46,091 bases of DNA from Candidatus Cloacimonadota bacterium (GTDB lineage: Bacteria; Cloacimonadota; Cloacimonadia; Cloacimonadales; Cloacimonadaceae): assembly GCA_012522935.1 (NCBI GenBank), contig JAAYJN010000056.1, positions 1 through 46,091 of the forward strand. Direction: 5' to 3'. The position numbers and the translations under genes are program-made. How positions within the stretch are numbered: the first letter of the stretch is position 1; each line of letters begins with the position of its first letter. Positions 32,861-40,828 of this stretch are shown here, piece after piece. The notes below the pieces were generated by a model. The model saw only the letters and a list, made by a program, of their open reading frames with translations. It did no database searches and had not been told where the DNA came from.

Positions 32861-32888
32861 AAGGCGGAGCTGGTGGGCTCCGCCTTTT
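32861..32888. terminator. Bidirectional terminator between the DUF5916-like gene and the hydrogenase operon
   Basis: GGCGGAGC (32863-32870) pairs with GCTCCGCC (32877-32884), followed by TTTT on the plus strand and a pyrimidine-rich TTTCTTTT on the minus strand. It serves both convergent units. Confidence 0.88.
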
Positions 32889-32919
32889 GATATTGGGCAC
32901 ACAGCTATTGCCGTGTGAA

Positions 32920-34701
32920 TTAGTGTTTGTGAGTCACTTCTCTGACCACTTGACCGGTATTCACGGAGCGTTCAAAGTAATGAGTATGGAGCAGCTTTTG
33001 TGCCAGGGGTGAATTGGGCTCTCCCAAGAAGCGTTCGTAAATACGTGTCACTTCGGGGTTGTGGTGGGATTTGCGTACGGGCAGGTTGCGGTCTTCCTCA
33101 TAGAGGGCCAGTCCGCGACGGGCACGGGAAGCGATGTCGTTTCCGTAGGGCTGTCCGCCACCCCCAACACAGCCGCCGGGGCAAGCCATGATTTCGATGA
33201 AGTGCCAGGGGCTTTCGCCGGTGGTATTGAGGCCTTCACGCACGCGGTCCATCACCTTGCGGGCATTGCCCAAGCCGTGGGCAACCGCCACTTTGAGGGG
33301 TCCAAATCCGGGAACTTCGATGGTGGCTTCCTTCACGCCTTCCAGGCCGCGCACGGCGTCGATATCCAGGTTTTCCAGCTCTTCACCGGTTACCAGGAAG
33401 TATGCGGAGCGGATGGCAGCTTCCATCACGCCACCGGTGGCGCCAAAGATGGTGCCAGCGCCGGTGTAGAAGCTCATGCCTTCGTCTGCTTCCTCTTCCT
33501 TGAGGTTGGCAAAATCGATGCCGGCTTCTTTGATCATGCGCAAAAGCTCGCGGGTGGTGAGCACATAGTCTGTATCCTGATAGCCGGAATCACGCAGCTC
33601 GGGGCGGCGGGCTTCAAACTTTTTGGCGGTACAGGGCATGATTGCCACGCTCACGATCTTGGCGGGGTCTATGTTTTGTTCTTGTGCGTAATAGGTTTTG
33701 GAAAGCACACCAAACATGCTCATGGGGGATTTGGCGGTGGAAACGCAATCCGCCAGATCGGGATAGTAGGTTTCCATAAATTTGATCCAACCGGGGGAGC
33801 AGGAGGTGATGAGGGGACGCTTGTCTCCAGCTTTCAGCTTTGCCACACACTCGGTTCCTTCTTCCAGGATAGTGAGGTCGGCAGTGAAGTTTGTATCCAT
33901 CACGCTGTCAAAGCCGATTTTGCGCAATGCAGCATACATTTTCTTGGGGGTCACGGAGCCCAGGGGCATTCCAAATTCTTCACCCAAAGACACGCGAATG
34001 GAGGGGGCTTCCTGAACGATCACGTGTTTTTCGGGATCCAGGATGGCATCCCACACTTCGTCTATTTCGCTGCGTTCGCGCAGGGCGCCGGTGGGGCAAT
34101 AGACTGTGCATTGTCCACAGTTTACGCAGGGGCTGTTTGCCATGCCGTGGGCAAAGGCGGTATCCGGATGGGAATCAATGCCGCGCTCGCTCATGGTGAG
34201 GGCATACACCTGCTGCACTTCGTTACACACGGTTATACAGCGTCCACAGGCGATACATTTGTTTGTATCGCGGATGATGGAGAGGGATGTGTCGTCAGCG
34301 GGTTTTTTGATCAAGATGCTGGGCAGGGCTTCCATATCCACTCCCAGATTGCTGGCGAGGGTTTGAAGCTCACATTTGTTATTTGCCACGCAGGTGGGGC
34401 ACACCACTTCGTGGTTGGAGAGGATCATTTCCACCAGGGTCTTGCGGTAGGAACGCAGTTTTTTGGTATTGGTGGTAATCTTCATGCCTTCGGCGACGGG
34501 GGTACAGCAAGCCCTCTTGGGAGTTGGGCTGCCGGCGAGATCAACCACGCAGACGCCGCAATTTGCTGTGGGCGGCAGGTCTGGATGGTAGCACAGGCGC
34601 GGGATGTAGAAGCCGTGTTTGTCTGCAGCTTCGATGATGGTCATTGTATCCGGAACTTCCAGTTGGTTGCCATCTATCCATACGTTGACTGTTTTAGCCA
34701 T
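32920..34701 (-). CDS. hydA: [FeFe]-hydrogenase catalytic subunit of the bifurcating complex (HndD/HydA-like), 593 aa
   Basis: Last gene of the operon. Same domain order as the copy at 1371-3119: [2Fe-2S] (CYHPDLPPTANCGVC, about 37-66), His-ligated [4Fe-4S] (HEVVCPTCVANNKC, about 97-110), two [4Fe-4S] (CIACGRCITVC, CVNCGQCTVYC, about 149-202), then the H-cluster domain with L2 MPCTAKKFE (~355) and L3 MACPGGCVGGGG (~505). L1 reads TSCSPGW (299-305), not TSCCPxW: Ser302 stands where a Cys normally ligates the [4Fe-4S] of the H-cluster. As far as I recall this variant also occurs in HndD-type enzymes, so I do not call it dead. No C-terminal NuoE-like extension is present. GAGG lies upstream of ATG 34701. 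Expected to take electrons from the NuoE/NuoF partners encoded upstream. Confidence 0.95.
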   Translation of the reverse strand: MAKTVNVWIDGNQLEVPDTMTIIEAADKHGFYIPRLCYHPDLPPTANCGVCVVDLAGSPTPKRACCTPVAEGMKITTNTKKLRSYRKTLVEMILSNHEVVCPTCVANNKCELQTLASNLGVDMEALPSILIKKPADDTSLSIIRDTNKCIACGRCITVCNEVQQVYALTMSERGIDSHPDTAFAHGMANSPCVNCGQCTVYCPTGALRERSEIDEVWDAILDPEKHVIVQEAPSIRVSLGEEFGMPLGSVTPKKMYAALRKIGFDSVMDTNFTADLTILEEGTECVAKLKAGDKRPLITSCSPGWIKFMETYYPDLADCVSTAKSPMSMFGVLSKTYYAQEQNIDPAKIVSVAIMPCTAKKFEARRPELRDSGYQDTDYVLTTRELLRMIKEAGIDFANLKEEEADEGMSFYTGAGTIFGATGGVMEAAIRSAYFLVTGEELENLDIDAVRGLEGVKEATIEVPGFGPLKVAVAHGLGNARKVMDRVREGLNTTGESPWHFIEIMACPGGCVGGGGQPYGNDIASRARRGLALYEEDRNLPVRKSHHNPEVTRIYERFLGEPNSPLAQKLLHTHYFERSVNTGQVVREVTHKH

Positions 34702-34722
34702 AATTATCTAACCTCTTTATAT

Positions 34723-36285
34723 TTACTTTTTTGTTATTGCGATGAATTCATCTTTGAAGTTCTCGATTGCGGAGCGAATTCCCATGATGGGGGATTGTCC
34801 CAATGCGCAGAAGCTGGTGGCTTGCATCATTTCAGCCACGGTGAGCATTACTTCCACATCATCCATGGTGCCGTTGCCTTTTTTGATCTTGTTGATCAAT
34901 TTATACAGCTGCTGACAGCCATTACGGCAGGGGGCACATTTGCCACAGGATTCGTGACGGAAGAAGCGGAGAATAGACCACAGGATATCCACGATGCTCT
35001 GATGCTCGTTCATCACCAGGATGGCACCCGAGCCCAGGACGGCAGCGTATTGATTGAGGCTGGCAAAATCCATCTTCACGTCCAGATGACGCTCTGAGAG
35101 GATCACGCCCGCAGCACCGCCCACGAGGGCAGCTTTGAAGCGGAAGCCTTTTTTCATGCCGCCGGCATAGTCGTTGATAATGGTGCGCAGGGTGGTGCCC
35201 ATATCCACTTCGCAAAGACCGGGGTGAGCCACATCACCGAGGATGGTGTAAACCTTGGTACCGGAACATTCGGGGGTTCCAAACTTGCGGTAGGCATCCG
35301 CACCGTTTTGGATGATGAAGGGTACGTTTGCCAGGGTTTCCACGTTGTTTACCACGGTGGGCTTTCTCCACAGGCCTTCCACGCCGGGGAAGGGAGGTTT
35401 CCAGCGGGGGTTGCCGCGGTTTCCTTCCAGGGATTCGATGAGGGCGGTTTCTTCTCCACATACATAAGCGCCGGCGCCGATTTTGATTTCGATATCAAGA
35501 TCAAAGCCGCTATCAAAGATGTTTTTGCCCAAAATGCCGTATTCACGGGCTTGGGCAATGGCTTTTTCCAAACGTTGGATACAGAGCTTGTATTCGCCAC
35601 GGATATAAATCCAGGCTTTGGTGGCACCCACCGCGCGGGCACAGATCATGGTGCCTTCCAAAAGCTGATGAGGATCGCCTTCCTTGATGAGACGGTCTTT
35701 AAAGCTCCCCGGCTCGCCGTCGTGGGCATTCACCACCACGTATTTTTGCTCTGCTTCTAGGGGTGCGGAAAAGCTCCATTTGATGCCGGCAGGGAAGCCT
35801 GCTCCGCCACGGCCGCGCAGGCCGGAAGCCTTTACCTCTTCCACGATCTCCATGGGCTGCATCTGGGTGAGAGCTTTTTCCCAAGCTTCATAGCCGCCAA
35901 CGCCGATGTATTCATCGATGTTTTCAGGATCGATGATGCCGGAATTGCGCAACACCACGCGTTGATCATAGTTGAGTTTGGGGCTGAACTTGCTATCGGA
36001 ATCCAGCATCAGTCTGGGAACGGGGCGTCCTTTGAGAAAGTGCTCGTTCACCAGCTCGGGGATGTCTTCAGTCTTCAGGTCTTGGTAGTTGATGTTTTCA
36101 GGGTATACTGTGAGGCAGATTCCTCTGCCAAAAAAGCCCAGGGGCCCTGTTTCCAATACGTTGATTTCCTCTTGCAAGCCTGTTTTTGCCAATTCAGCAC
36201 GCAGGGCTTGGATAAAATCCTTCACTCCGGCGTTGATGGAGGTGTCATTGATACTTACGAGGACGTGACTGCGGTAATATTTCAT
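34723..36285 (-). CDS. Second NuoF-like flavoprotein subunit, cofactor-reduced paralogue, 520 aa
   Basis: NADH-dehydrogenase 51-kDa-like protein. FMN/NAD(P)H-binding segments are present (GRGGAGFPAGIKWSF, GAGAYVCGEETALIESLEG, PTVVNNVETLANVP), as is the N3-type [4Fe-4S] motif ESCGKCAPCRNGC ... TSFCALGQ. Compared with the HydB encoded at 36752 it differs in three ways. The N-terminal thioredoxin-like domain (about 1-95) has none of the [2Fe-2S] cysteines (VSINDTSINAG, ETGPLGFFGRG). The nucleotide-site segment reads VVNAHDGEPG instead of CNGDEGDPG. The C-terminal 2x[4Fe-4S] ferredoxin domain is missing. It overlaps the upstream NuoE-like gene by 4 nt and precedes hydA by 21 nt. Likely still binds FMN and passes electrons through one [4Fe-4S]; substrate unknown. 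Confidence 0.9.
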   Translation of the reverse strand: MKYYRSHVLVSINDTSINAGVKDFIQALRAELAKTGLQEEINVLETGPLGFFGRGICLTVYPENINYQDLKTEDIPELVNEHFLKGRPVPRLMLDSDSKFSPKLNYDQRVVLRNSGIIDPENIDEYIGVGGYEAWEKALTQMQPMEIVEEVKASGLRGRGGAGFPAGIKWSFSAPLEAEQKYVVVNAHDGEPGSFKDRLIKEGDPHQLLEGTMICARAVGATKAWIYIRGEYKLCIQRLEKAIAQAREYGILGKNIFDSGFDLDIEIKIGAGAYVCGEETALIESLEGNRGNPRWKPPFPGVEGLWRKPTVVNNVETLANVPFIIQNGADAYRKFGTPECSGTKVYTILGDVAHPGLCEVDMGTTLRTIINDYAGGMKKGFRFKAALVGGAAGVILSERHLDVKMDFASLNQYAAVLGSGAILVMNEHQSIVDILWSILRFFRHESCGKCAPCRNGCQQLYKLINKIKKGNGTMDDVEVMLTVAEMMQATSFCALGQSPIMGIRSAIENFKDEFIAITKK

Positions 36286-36737
36286 TGTGCCCTCCTGTAC
36301 TTTTCTATGATTTCCTCCACCTTTTCTTCGGTAAGGTCGCCATAGACGTCTTCATTGATCATCATCACGGGGGCATTACCACACACGCCCAGGCAGGCGC
36401 TCAATTCCAGCGTAAAGAGTCCATCTTTGCTGGTTTCGCCTGTTTCCACGCCCAAGAGCACCTTCAGCTTGCGGAGGATATTCTCCGAGCCTTTGATGTA
36501 GCAGGGTGGGCTTTCGCAAAGGCGGATGATGTTTTTGCCACGTGGCGTGGTGCTGTACATGGAGTAAAATGTAAGCACGCCATAGATGTGGTTGGTTGGC
36601 AGGTTGAGATATTTGGATACTTCCTCCACCGCTTCATCCGAGATATAGTGCTGCGGATGGGTGTCCTGTATCTCGTGCAGGATGTGGATAAGGTTATCCT
36701 TGGTGGGCTCGTATTTGGAACATATTTTCTTATACAT
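36282..36737 (-). CDS. Second NuoE-like [2Fe-2S] subunit, 151 aa
   Basis: 24-kDa-type thioredoxin-like ferredoxin. Family landmarks: LPTNHIYGVLTFYSMYSTTPRG, then cluster ligands in CESPPC and CLGVCGNAPVMMINEDVYG (C-x4-C and C-x3-C). A helical N-terminal region (about 1-40) is typical of NuoE. It pairs with the adjacent NuoF-like gene, whose start it overlaps by 4 nt, which suggests a stoichiometric two-subunit module. It differs from the NuoE at 39567, so the operon encodes two such subunits. Confidence 0.93.
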   Translation of the reverse strand: MYKKICSKYEPTKDNLIHILHEIQDTHPQHYISDEAVEEVSKYLNLPTNHIYGVLTFYSMYSTTPRGKNIIRLCESPPCYIKGSENILRKLKVLLGVETGETSKDGLFTLELSACLGVCGNAPVMMINEDVYGDLTEEKVEEIIEKYRRAQ

Positions 36738-36751
36738 AAGCTTCCCCTTAT

Positions 36752-38605
36752 TTAATCATCCAGGTCTTTTTGGGCCTGCAATTTGGCTCTATATTCCTTC
36801 ATTTCAGGATGCATGCCGGGTATTTTGTCTATGGCATTGACAGGGCACACATCGTAGCAATTGCCACACTTGATGCATTCCAGCTGATGGATCACGTATT
36901 TCTCTTCGCGGGAGCCGGTGATGCAATTGGTGGGGCATTTGCGGGCACAGAGCGAGCAGCCGATGCAACGTGATTTGTCTATATTAAAGTTCATCAGATC
37001 AAGGCATACCTTGGTGCTGCAGCTGTGATCGCGGATATGGCTTTCATACTCATCGCGGAAATAGCGGATGGTGGAAAGCACGGGGTTGGGTGCGGTTTGT
37101 CCCAATCCACAGAGGGAGAGCATTTTCACGCTTTCGCCTAAGCGTTGCAACTCTTCAATATCCCCTTCTTTGCCTTGGCCTTTGGTGATCCTATCTAAGA
37201 TTTCATACATCTGTTTGAGGCCGATGCGGCACGGGGAGCATTTGCCACAGGATTCTTCCACGCAGAATTCCATAAAGAACTTGGCAACGTTTACCATACA
37301 CTTTTCATCGTTCATCACGATGAGACCGCCGGAGCCCATCATGGCTCCGCGTTCTTTGAGGCTTTCATAATCCACGGGAACGTCCAGGTGTTCCACCGTG
37401 AGGCAGCCACCGGAGGGTCCGCCTAATTGTACAGCTTTGAACTTTCCTTCTCCAACCATGCCACCGCCCACGTCGAAGATCAGTTCGCGCAGAGTGATGC
37501 CCATGGGCACTTCCACCAAGCCGGTGTTTCTGATATCGCCGGTGATGGCAAAGACCTTGGTGCCTTTGCTGGTTTGGGTTCCCATGGTATTGAACCATTC
37601 TGCACCCTTCACCATGATGGTGGGGATGTTGGCAAGGGTTTCCACGTTGTTTACCACGGTGGGTTTGCCCCACAATCCCTGGGTGGCAGGGTAGGGAGGC
37701 TTGGGCGTGGGATTGCCGCGCTCGCCTTCGATGGAGTGGATGAGTGCCATTTCTTCGCCACACACAAAGGCGCCGGCGCCAGTGCGCACTTCCACTTCAA
37801 AATTGAAGTCTGTACCAAAGATATTCTTGCCCATCAGACCCAGGCCGCGAGCTTGCTCGATGGCATCTCGGATACGGGTGATGGCAAGGGGGTATTCCGC
37901 ACGGATATAGAAGAATCCCTGGCTGGCGCCGATGGCATAGGCGGCTATCATCATTCCTTCCAGGATGCGATGGGGGTCGCCTTCCAAGAGGGAACGATCC
38001 ATGAAAGCACCGGGGTCGCCTTCGTCACCATTACAGATGATGTACTTTTCGTTGTCTTGGATGTTGTGCACCATTTGCCATTTGATATGGGCGGGGAATC
38101 CGCCGCCACCACGACCACGCAGGCCTGCGGCTTTCATCACGTCAATCACATCTTGGGGGGTCATCTCGGTGAGAGCCGTTCCCAAGGCTTCATAGCCGCC
38201 GGTGGCAATGTATTCATCCAAGCTTTCAGGATCGATATAACCGCAATTGGCAAGTGCCACCTTGATCTGTTTTTGGTAAAAAGGTACTTCCTTTTGCACA
38301 GAGAAGGTGCGCTCATCGTCTGAGAGCATGAGGCGAGCCACGGGGCGTCCCTTGATAAAGTGTTCTTCCACGATTTCGGACACGTCTTCGGGCGTAACAG
38401 TTTTGTAAAAGATTCCTTCCGGATAGATGACCATCACAGGACCGTAGTCACAAGGACCCATACAGCCTGTTTCAATAATATTAATCTCGTTTTCCATGCC
38501 CTTTTCTTTCAGGACTTCGTGGAATCTTTCCTTGATTTTCAGTGCACCTGCCGATACGCAGCCGGAGCCGCAGCAAATCAGCAGATCAATTCTTTTGAGA
38601 GACAT
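36752..38605 (-). CDS. hydB: NuoF-like flavoprotein subunit HydB with N- and C-terminal Fe-S domains, 617 aa
   Basis: NAD(P)H/FMN-binding diaphorase subunit of bifurcating [FeFe]-hydrogenases. Order: thioredoxin-like [2Fe-2S] domain (about 1-100, CCGSGC and ETGCMGPCDYGP), FMN/NADH domain (GRGGGGFPAHIKWQ, YIICNGDEGDPGAFMDR, GAGAFVCGEEMALIHS), N3 [4Fe-4S] (ESCGKCSPCRIG ... LSLCGLGQ), and a C-terminal bacterial ferredoxin with two [4Fe-4S] motifs (CIGCSLCARKCP, CIKCGNCYDVCP, about 555-600). This is the full HydB layout. 14 nt separate it from the small thioredoxin-fold gene upstream. In this family the bifurcation site is thought to lie at the FMN with its surrounding clusters. Confidence 0.96.
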   Translation of the reverse strand: MSLKRIDLLICCGSGCVSAGALKIKERFHEVLKEKGMENEINIIETGCMGPCDYGPVMVIYPEGIFYKTVTPEDVSEIVEEHFIKGRPVARLMLSDDERTFSVQKEVPFYQKQIKVALANCGYIDPESLDEYIATGGYEALGTALTEMTPQDVIDVMKAAGLRGRGGGGFPAHIKWQMVHNIQDNEKYIICNGDEGDPGAFMDRSLLEGDPHRILEGMMIAAYAIGASQGFFYIRAEYPLAITRIRDAIEQARGLGLMGKNIFGTDFNFEVEVRTGAGAFVCGEEMALIHSIEGERGNPTPKPPYPATQGLWGKPTVVNNVETLANIPTIMVKGAEWFNTMGTQTSKGTKVFAITGDIRNTGLVEVPMGITLRELIFDVGGGMVGEGKFKAVQLGGPSGGCLTVEHLDVPVDYESLKERGAMMGSGGLIVMNDEKCMVNVAKFFMEFCVEESCGKCSPCRIGLKQMYEILDRITKGQGKEGDIEELQRLGESVKMLSLCGLGQTAPNPVLSTIRYFRDEYESHIRDHSCSTKVCLDLMNFNIDKSRCIGCSLCARKCPTNCITGSREEKYVIHQLECIKCGNCYDVCPVNAIDKIPGMHPEMKEYRAKLQAQKDLDD

Positions 38606-38619
38606 CTGGGTTCCTCCCC

Positions 38620-38985
38620 TTATTCGCCGGTGGCTACGACATAATCGGAGACGACTCTGCCATTCACGATGTGTTCCACCACCACTTTTTTAACTTTTTC
38701 GGGGGTCATGTTTCCATAGGTCACCTTGGCTTTGCCTTCTTCGATGAGGTCCACCACCGGTTCCATGGATGAAAGTCCTTTCTCTCCGGTTTGGGTGACG
38801 ATTACGTCTGTCAGGTTGCGATTTGCGATCTCTTCGAGGAAGGTCTTCATCACTTCACGGGCGCCCATGGCGATTCCGGAAGTTCCCATTCCTACCACGA
38901 TCTTGATTCGTACGTTTGAACCGCGAAGCTTCATTTCTTCCTGAGCTTTTTCGCGAATCTTCTTAAGGTCGGCAAGTGTCTTCAT
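38620..38985 (-). CDS. Cysteine-less thioredoxin-fold ferredoxin-like subunit (HydD/HndB-like), 121 aa
   Basis: Matches the small (2Fe-2S)-ferredoxin-like protein between NuoE and NuoF in hnd/hyd operons: LADLKKIREKAQEEM, VRIKIVVGMGTSGIAMGAREV, DVIVTQTGEKGLSSMEPVVDL, KVTYGNMTPEKVKKVVVEHIVNGRVV. In cluster-bearing relatives the two loops read roughly GTCGIAAGA and TGCxGLC. Here all four cysteines are replaced and the whole protein contains no Cys, so it cannot hold a cluster. As I recall, Acetobacterium HydD is likewise thought to lack a cofactor. A structural role in the complex is the likeliest reading. Its ATG shares one base with the preceding stop (TGATG), so translation is coupled. Confidence 0.9.
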   Translation of the reverse strand: MKTLADLKKIREKAQEEMKLRGSNVRIKIVVGMGTSGIAMGAREVMKTFLEEIANRNLTDVIVTQTGEKGLSSMEPVVDLIEEGKAKVTYGNMTPEKVKKVVVEHIVNGRVVSDYVVATGE

Positions 38986-39554
38986 CAGACATCCTCCATA
39001 TTTGTATTTTGTATTCCTTCATTTAAACTTTGGTCTATATATTCAATCACATCCGGATAGGTGAGAGGGATATCTCCCAGCTCCTCCTTGATGGCGGCGG
39101 TATCGAGGTGGAAGGATTGCTCTTTGCCGCGCTCCGAATAGATGAGACAGATATAAAAATCCACTTCCGGGTGCCCTATAATGACGCCCAAAAGTGTGTC
39201 CTTGAGGTTTCCCAATGGCATCCTATCGATGTGATCCAATTCAAAATCAACGGTGAGCACCGTGCCAAAGCCGGGCTCGCTTGCCATCTTGAAACTGCCG
39301 TTGGAAAGCTCTGCATTTTGCTTGAAAAGCGGTATTCCCAGCCCCACCTTTTTGATGCGCTCCAGCTTGCTTGTGTAAAAGGGGTCCTGAGCTTGTTGAA
39401 CGGTATAGGCGTCCATTCCCACACCATCATCCTCCACGATCACGCGCAAAAGATTCTTCTGCACGTTTGCCTTCACGCGGATCTTGATGCGTCTGGCTTC
39501 CGCGCGCACGGAGTTTTCGATGATGTCCAAAAGGTGCAGGGAAATATCTTGCAT
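38985..39554 (-). CDS. Histidine-kinase-like ATPase in hydrogenase operon (position of Acetobacterium hydE), 189 aa
   Basis: GHKL/HATPase fold: N-box LHLLDIIENSVRAEA (about 6-20), G1 VEDDGVGMD (~43), G2 KVGLGIPLFKQ (~68), and a GFGTVLTVDFEL closing strand. It has no dimerisation/phospho-acceptor His domain and no sensor or transmembrane region, so it is not a complete two-component kinase. A C-terminal ~70 residues (LGVIIGHPEVDFYICLIYSE, then a Glu/Asp-rich end) is specific to this subfamily. Such genes recur in [FeFe]-hydrogenase operons (Acetobacterium hydCEDBA). Function unproven; regulation or assembly is a guess. It lies 12 nt after the NuoE gene. Confidence 0.88.
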   Translation of the reverse strand: MQDISLHLLDIIENSVRAEARRIKIRVKANVQKNLLRVIVEDDGVGMDAYTVQQAQDPFYTSKLERIKKVGLGIPLFKQNAELSNGSFKMASEPGFGTVLTVDFELDHIDRMPLGNLKDTLLGVIIGHPEVDFYICLIYSERGKEQSFHLDTAAIKEELGDIPLTYPDVIEYIDQSLNEGIQNTNMEDV

Positions 39555-39566
39555 GCCGCTAACCGC

Positions 39567-40049
39567 TTATTGATAACGTTCTAAGATCTTGGTAACCTGA
39601 TCCTTGGTTTCAATTCTGCCATAAGTCTCGTCTCCGATCATAAAAACCGGTGCCAACGAGCAGGCGCCCACGCAACGAACCGCACTAATGGTGAATCTAC
39701 CGTCTTCGGTGGTTTCACCCATCTTGGCTTCAAGGATGTCCTCAATATTCTGTGCCAGGCGGGGAGCCCCTTTCACATAACAGGCTGTGCCCATGCAGAT
39801 ATTGAGGGTGTATTTGCCACGGGGTTTCATGGAAAAGAAGTTGTAAAAGGTAACCACGCCATATACTTTGCTGGCGGGAATCCCCATCTCCTTGGCTACA
39901 AATTCTTGAACTTCCACGGGCAGATAGCCAAAGATATCTTGGGCTATGCGCAGAATTTCGATGAGGGGATTGCGAAGATTCTTCTTTTCGTCTATCACCT
40001 CCTTGAGCCTTGCATAAAGTTGGTTGTCTTGCTGAACAGCGGGAGTCAT
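39567..40049 (-). CDS. hydC: NuoE-like [2Fe-2S] subunit HydC, 160 aa
   Basis: 24-kDa-type subunit that transfers electrons between the flavoprotein and HydA. Landmarks: PLIEILRIAQDIFGYLP, GIPASKVYGVVTFYNFFSMKPRG, ligands CMGTAC and CVGACSLAPVFMIGDETYG. ATG 40049 is preceded by AAGGAGGAG, an unusually good ribosome-binding site; the in-frame GTG at 40052 overlaps that region and is rejected. It opens the structural half of the operon, as hydC does in Acetobacterium. Confidence 0.95.
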   Translation of the reverse strand: MTPAVQQDNQLYARLKEVIDEKKNLRNPLIEILRIAQDIFGYLPVEVQEFVAKEMGIPASKVYGVVTFYNFFSMKPRGKYTLNICMGTACYVKGAPRLAQNIEDILEAKMGETTEDGRFTISAVRCVGACSLAPVFMIGDETYGRIETKDQVTKILERYQ

Positions 40050-40075
40050 CACTCCTCCTTTTATTCTTTTTATTT

Positions 40076-40813
40076 TTATATTATTATTTCAGTTCGTGGC
40101 GCTTTGTGGACGGCACTTATGAGGTCCGCCACGGTGGCGTCGGTTAGTTTCAAACGCGTGGAGCCGCTGCCCAAATCAGATAGATAATGGGCGTCGGAAC
40201 AACGCAAAAAAGCTTTGCCAGCCAGCTGGGGATGTTGCTTCAGAAAGCTGGACAGGTTCAGGCGTGCGGTGATCCCCAAAAGGTCAAATTCCGGCTCCAG
40301 CGGCATAAAGCCAAGCTGGCTGAGGATGCTGTTTGCACCGGCATCCACGTGGGCTGGAACGCAGTAGCCTCCATGCGCCCGGGCGATGCTCACAGCCTCG
40401 CTCAAATCCCAATATACGGAACTGGAAAGAGCCTTTTGTTCCATTCTCAAAATGTTGGCATTTTCGTCAATAACAACTTGATCCCCAAAGAAATCAGGGT
40501 CGTTATCGATGGGGGGCAGCGCAGCATAAAGCTCTTTATCAAAGCTTTGTGCCGCCTCTTTATCATCAAAATATACCAACATGTGAATCTCTTCTGCCGT
40601 CTGCATTTCCACGCCCCATGTATAGCGGATTCCTGCCATCTTTGCCACCTTTTCATAAGCGGCACAATTTGCCATGGAATTGTGGTCTGTAATCGCCATC
40701 CAGTTTATCTCCAGCTCCCGAAGGCGGGAGACCAAGTCAAACGGCGCCATCTCCAAGCCTCCGCAGGGTGAAAGCACGGAGTGAATATGCAAATCGGCAT
40801 TAAACCACTGCAT
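40076..40813 (-). CDS. PHP-domain metal-dependent phosphoesterase, 245 aa
   Basis: Four PHP metal-site motifs are visible: DLHIHSVLSPCGG (about 7-19), ITDHNSM (~40-46), PAHVDAG (~154) and RCSDAHYL (~208). The family hydrolyses phosphoesters such as 3',5'-nucleoside bisphosphates or histidinol phosphate; the substrate here is unknown. No polymerase or other domain is attached. It is embedded between a DRTGG gene and hydC with short spacers, so it shares the hydrogenase transcript; PHP genes recur beside [FeFe]-hydrogenase cassettes. A nucleotide-turnover or signalling role is speculative. Confidence 0.92.
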   Translation of the reverse strand: MQWFNADLHIHSVLSPCGGLEMAPFDLVSRLRELEINWMAITDHNSMANCAAYEKVAKMAGIRYTWGVEMQTAEEIHMLVYFDDKEAAQSFDKELYAALPPIDNDPDFFGDQVVIDENANILRMEQKALSSSVYWDLSEAVSIARAHGGYCVPAHVDAGANSILSQLGFMPLEPEFDLLGITARLNLSSFLKQHPQLAGKAFLRCSDAHYLSDLGSGSTRLKLTDATVADLISAVHKAPRTEIII

Positions 40814-40828
40814 CAGAGAACGGCGATA

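Noticed and set aside
33061-35097. A 678-codon plus-strand open frame opposite hydA and the second NuoF-like gene
   Set aside because: The minus-strand proteins have all family motifs. The plus-strand frame is a codon-bias shadow (Gly/His/Phe-rich, no domains, no ribosome-binding site). The same applies to long antisense frames at 1425-2621, 10723-11796, 11645-12577, 12581-13537 and 20837-21841.
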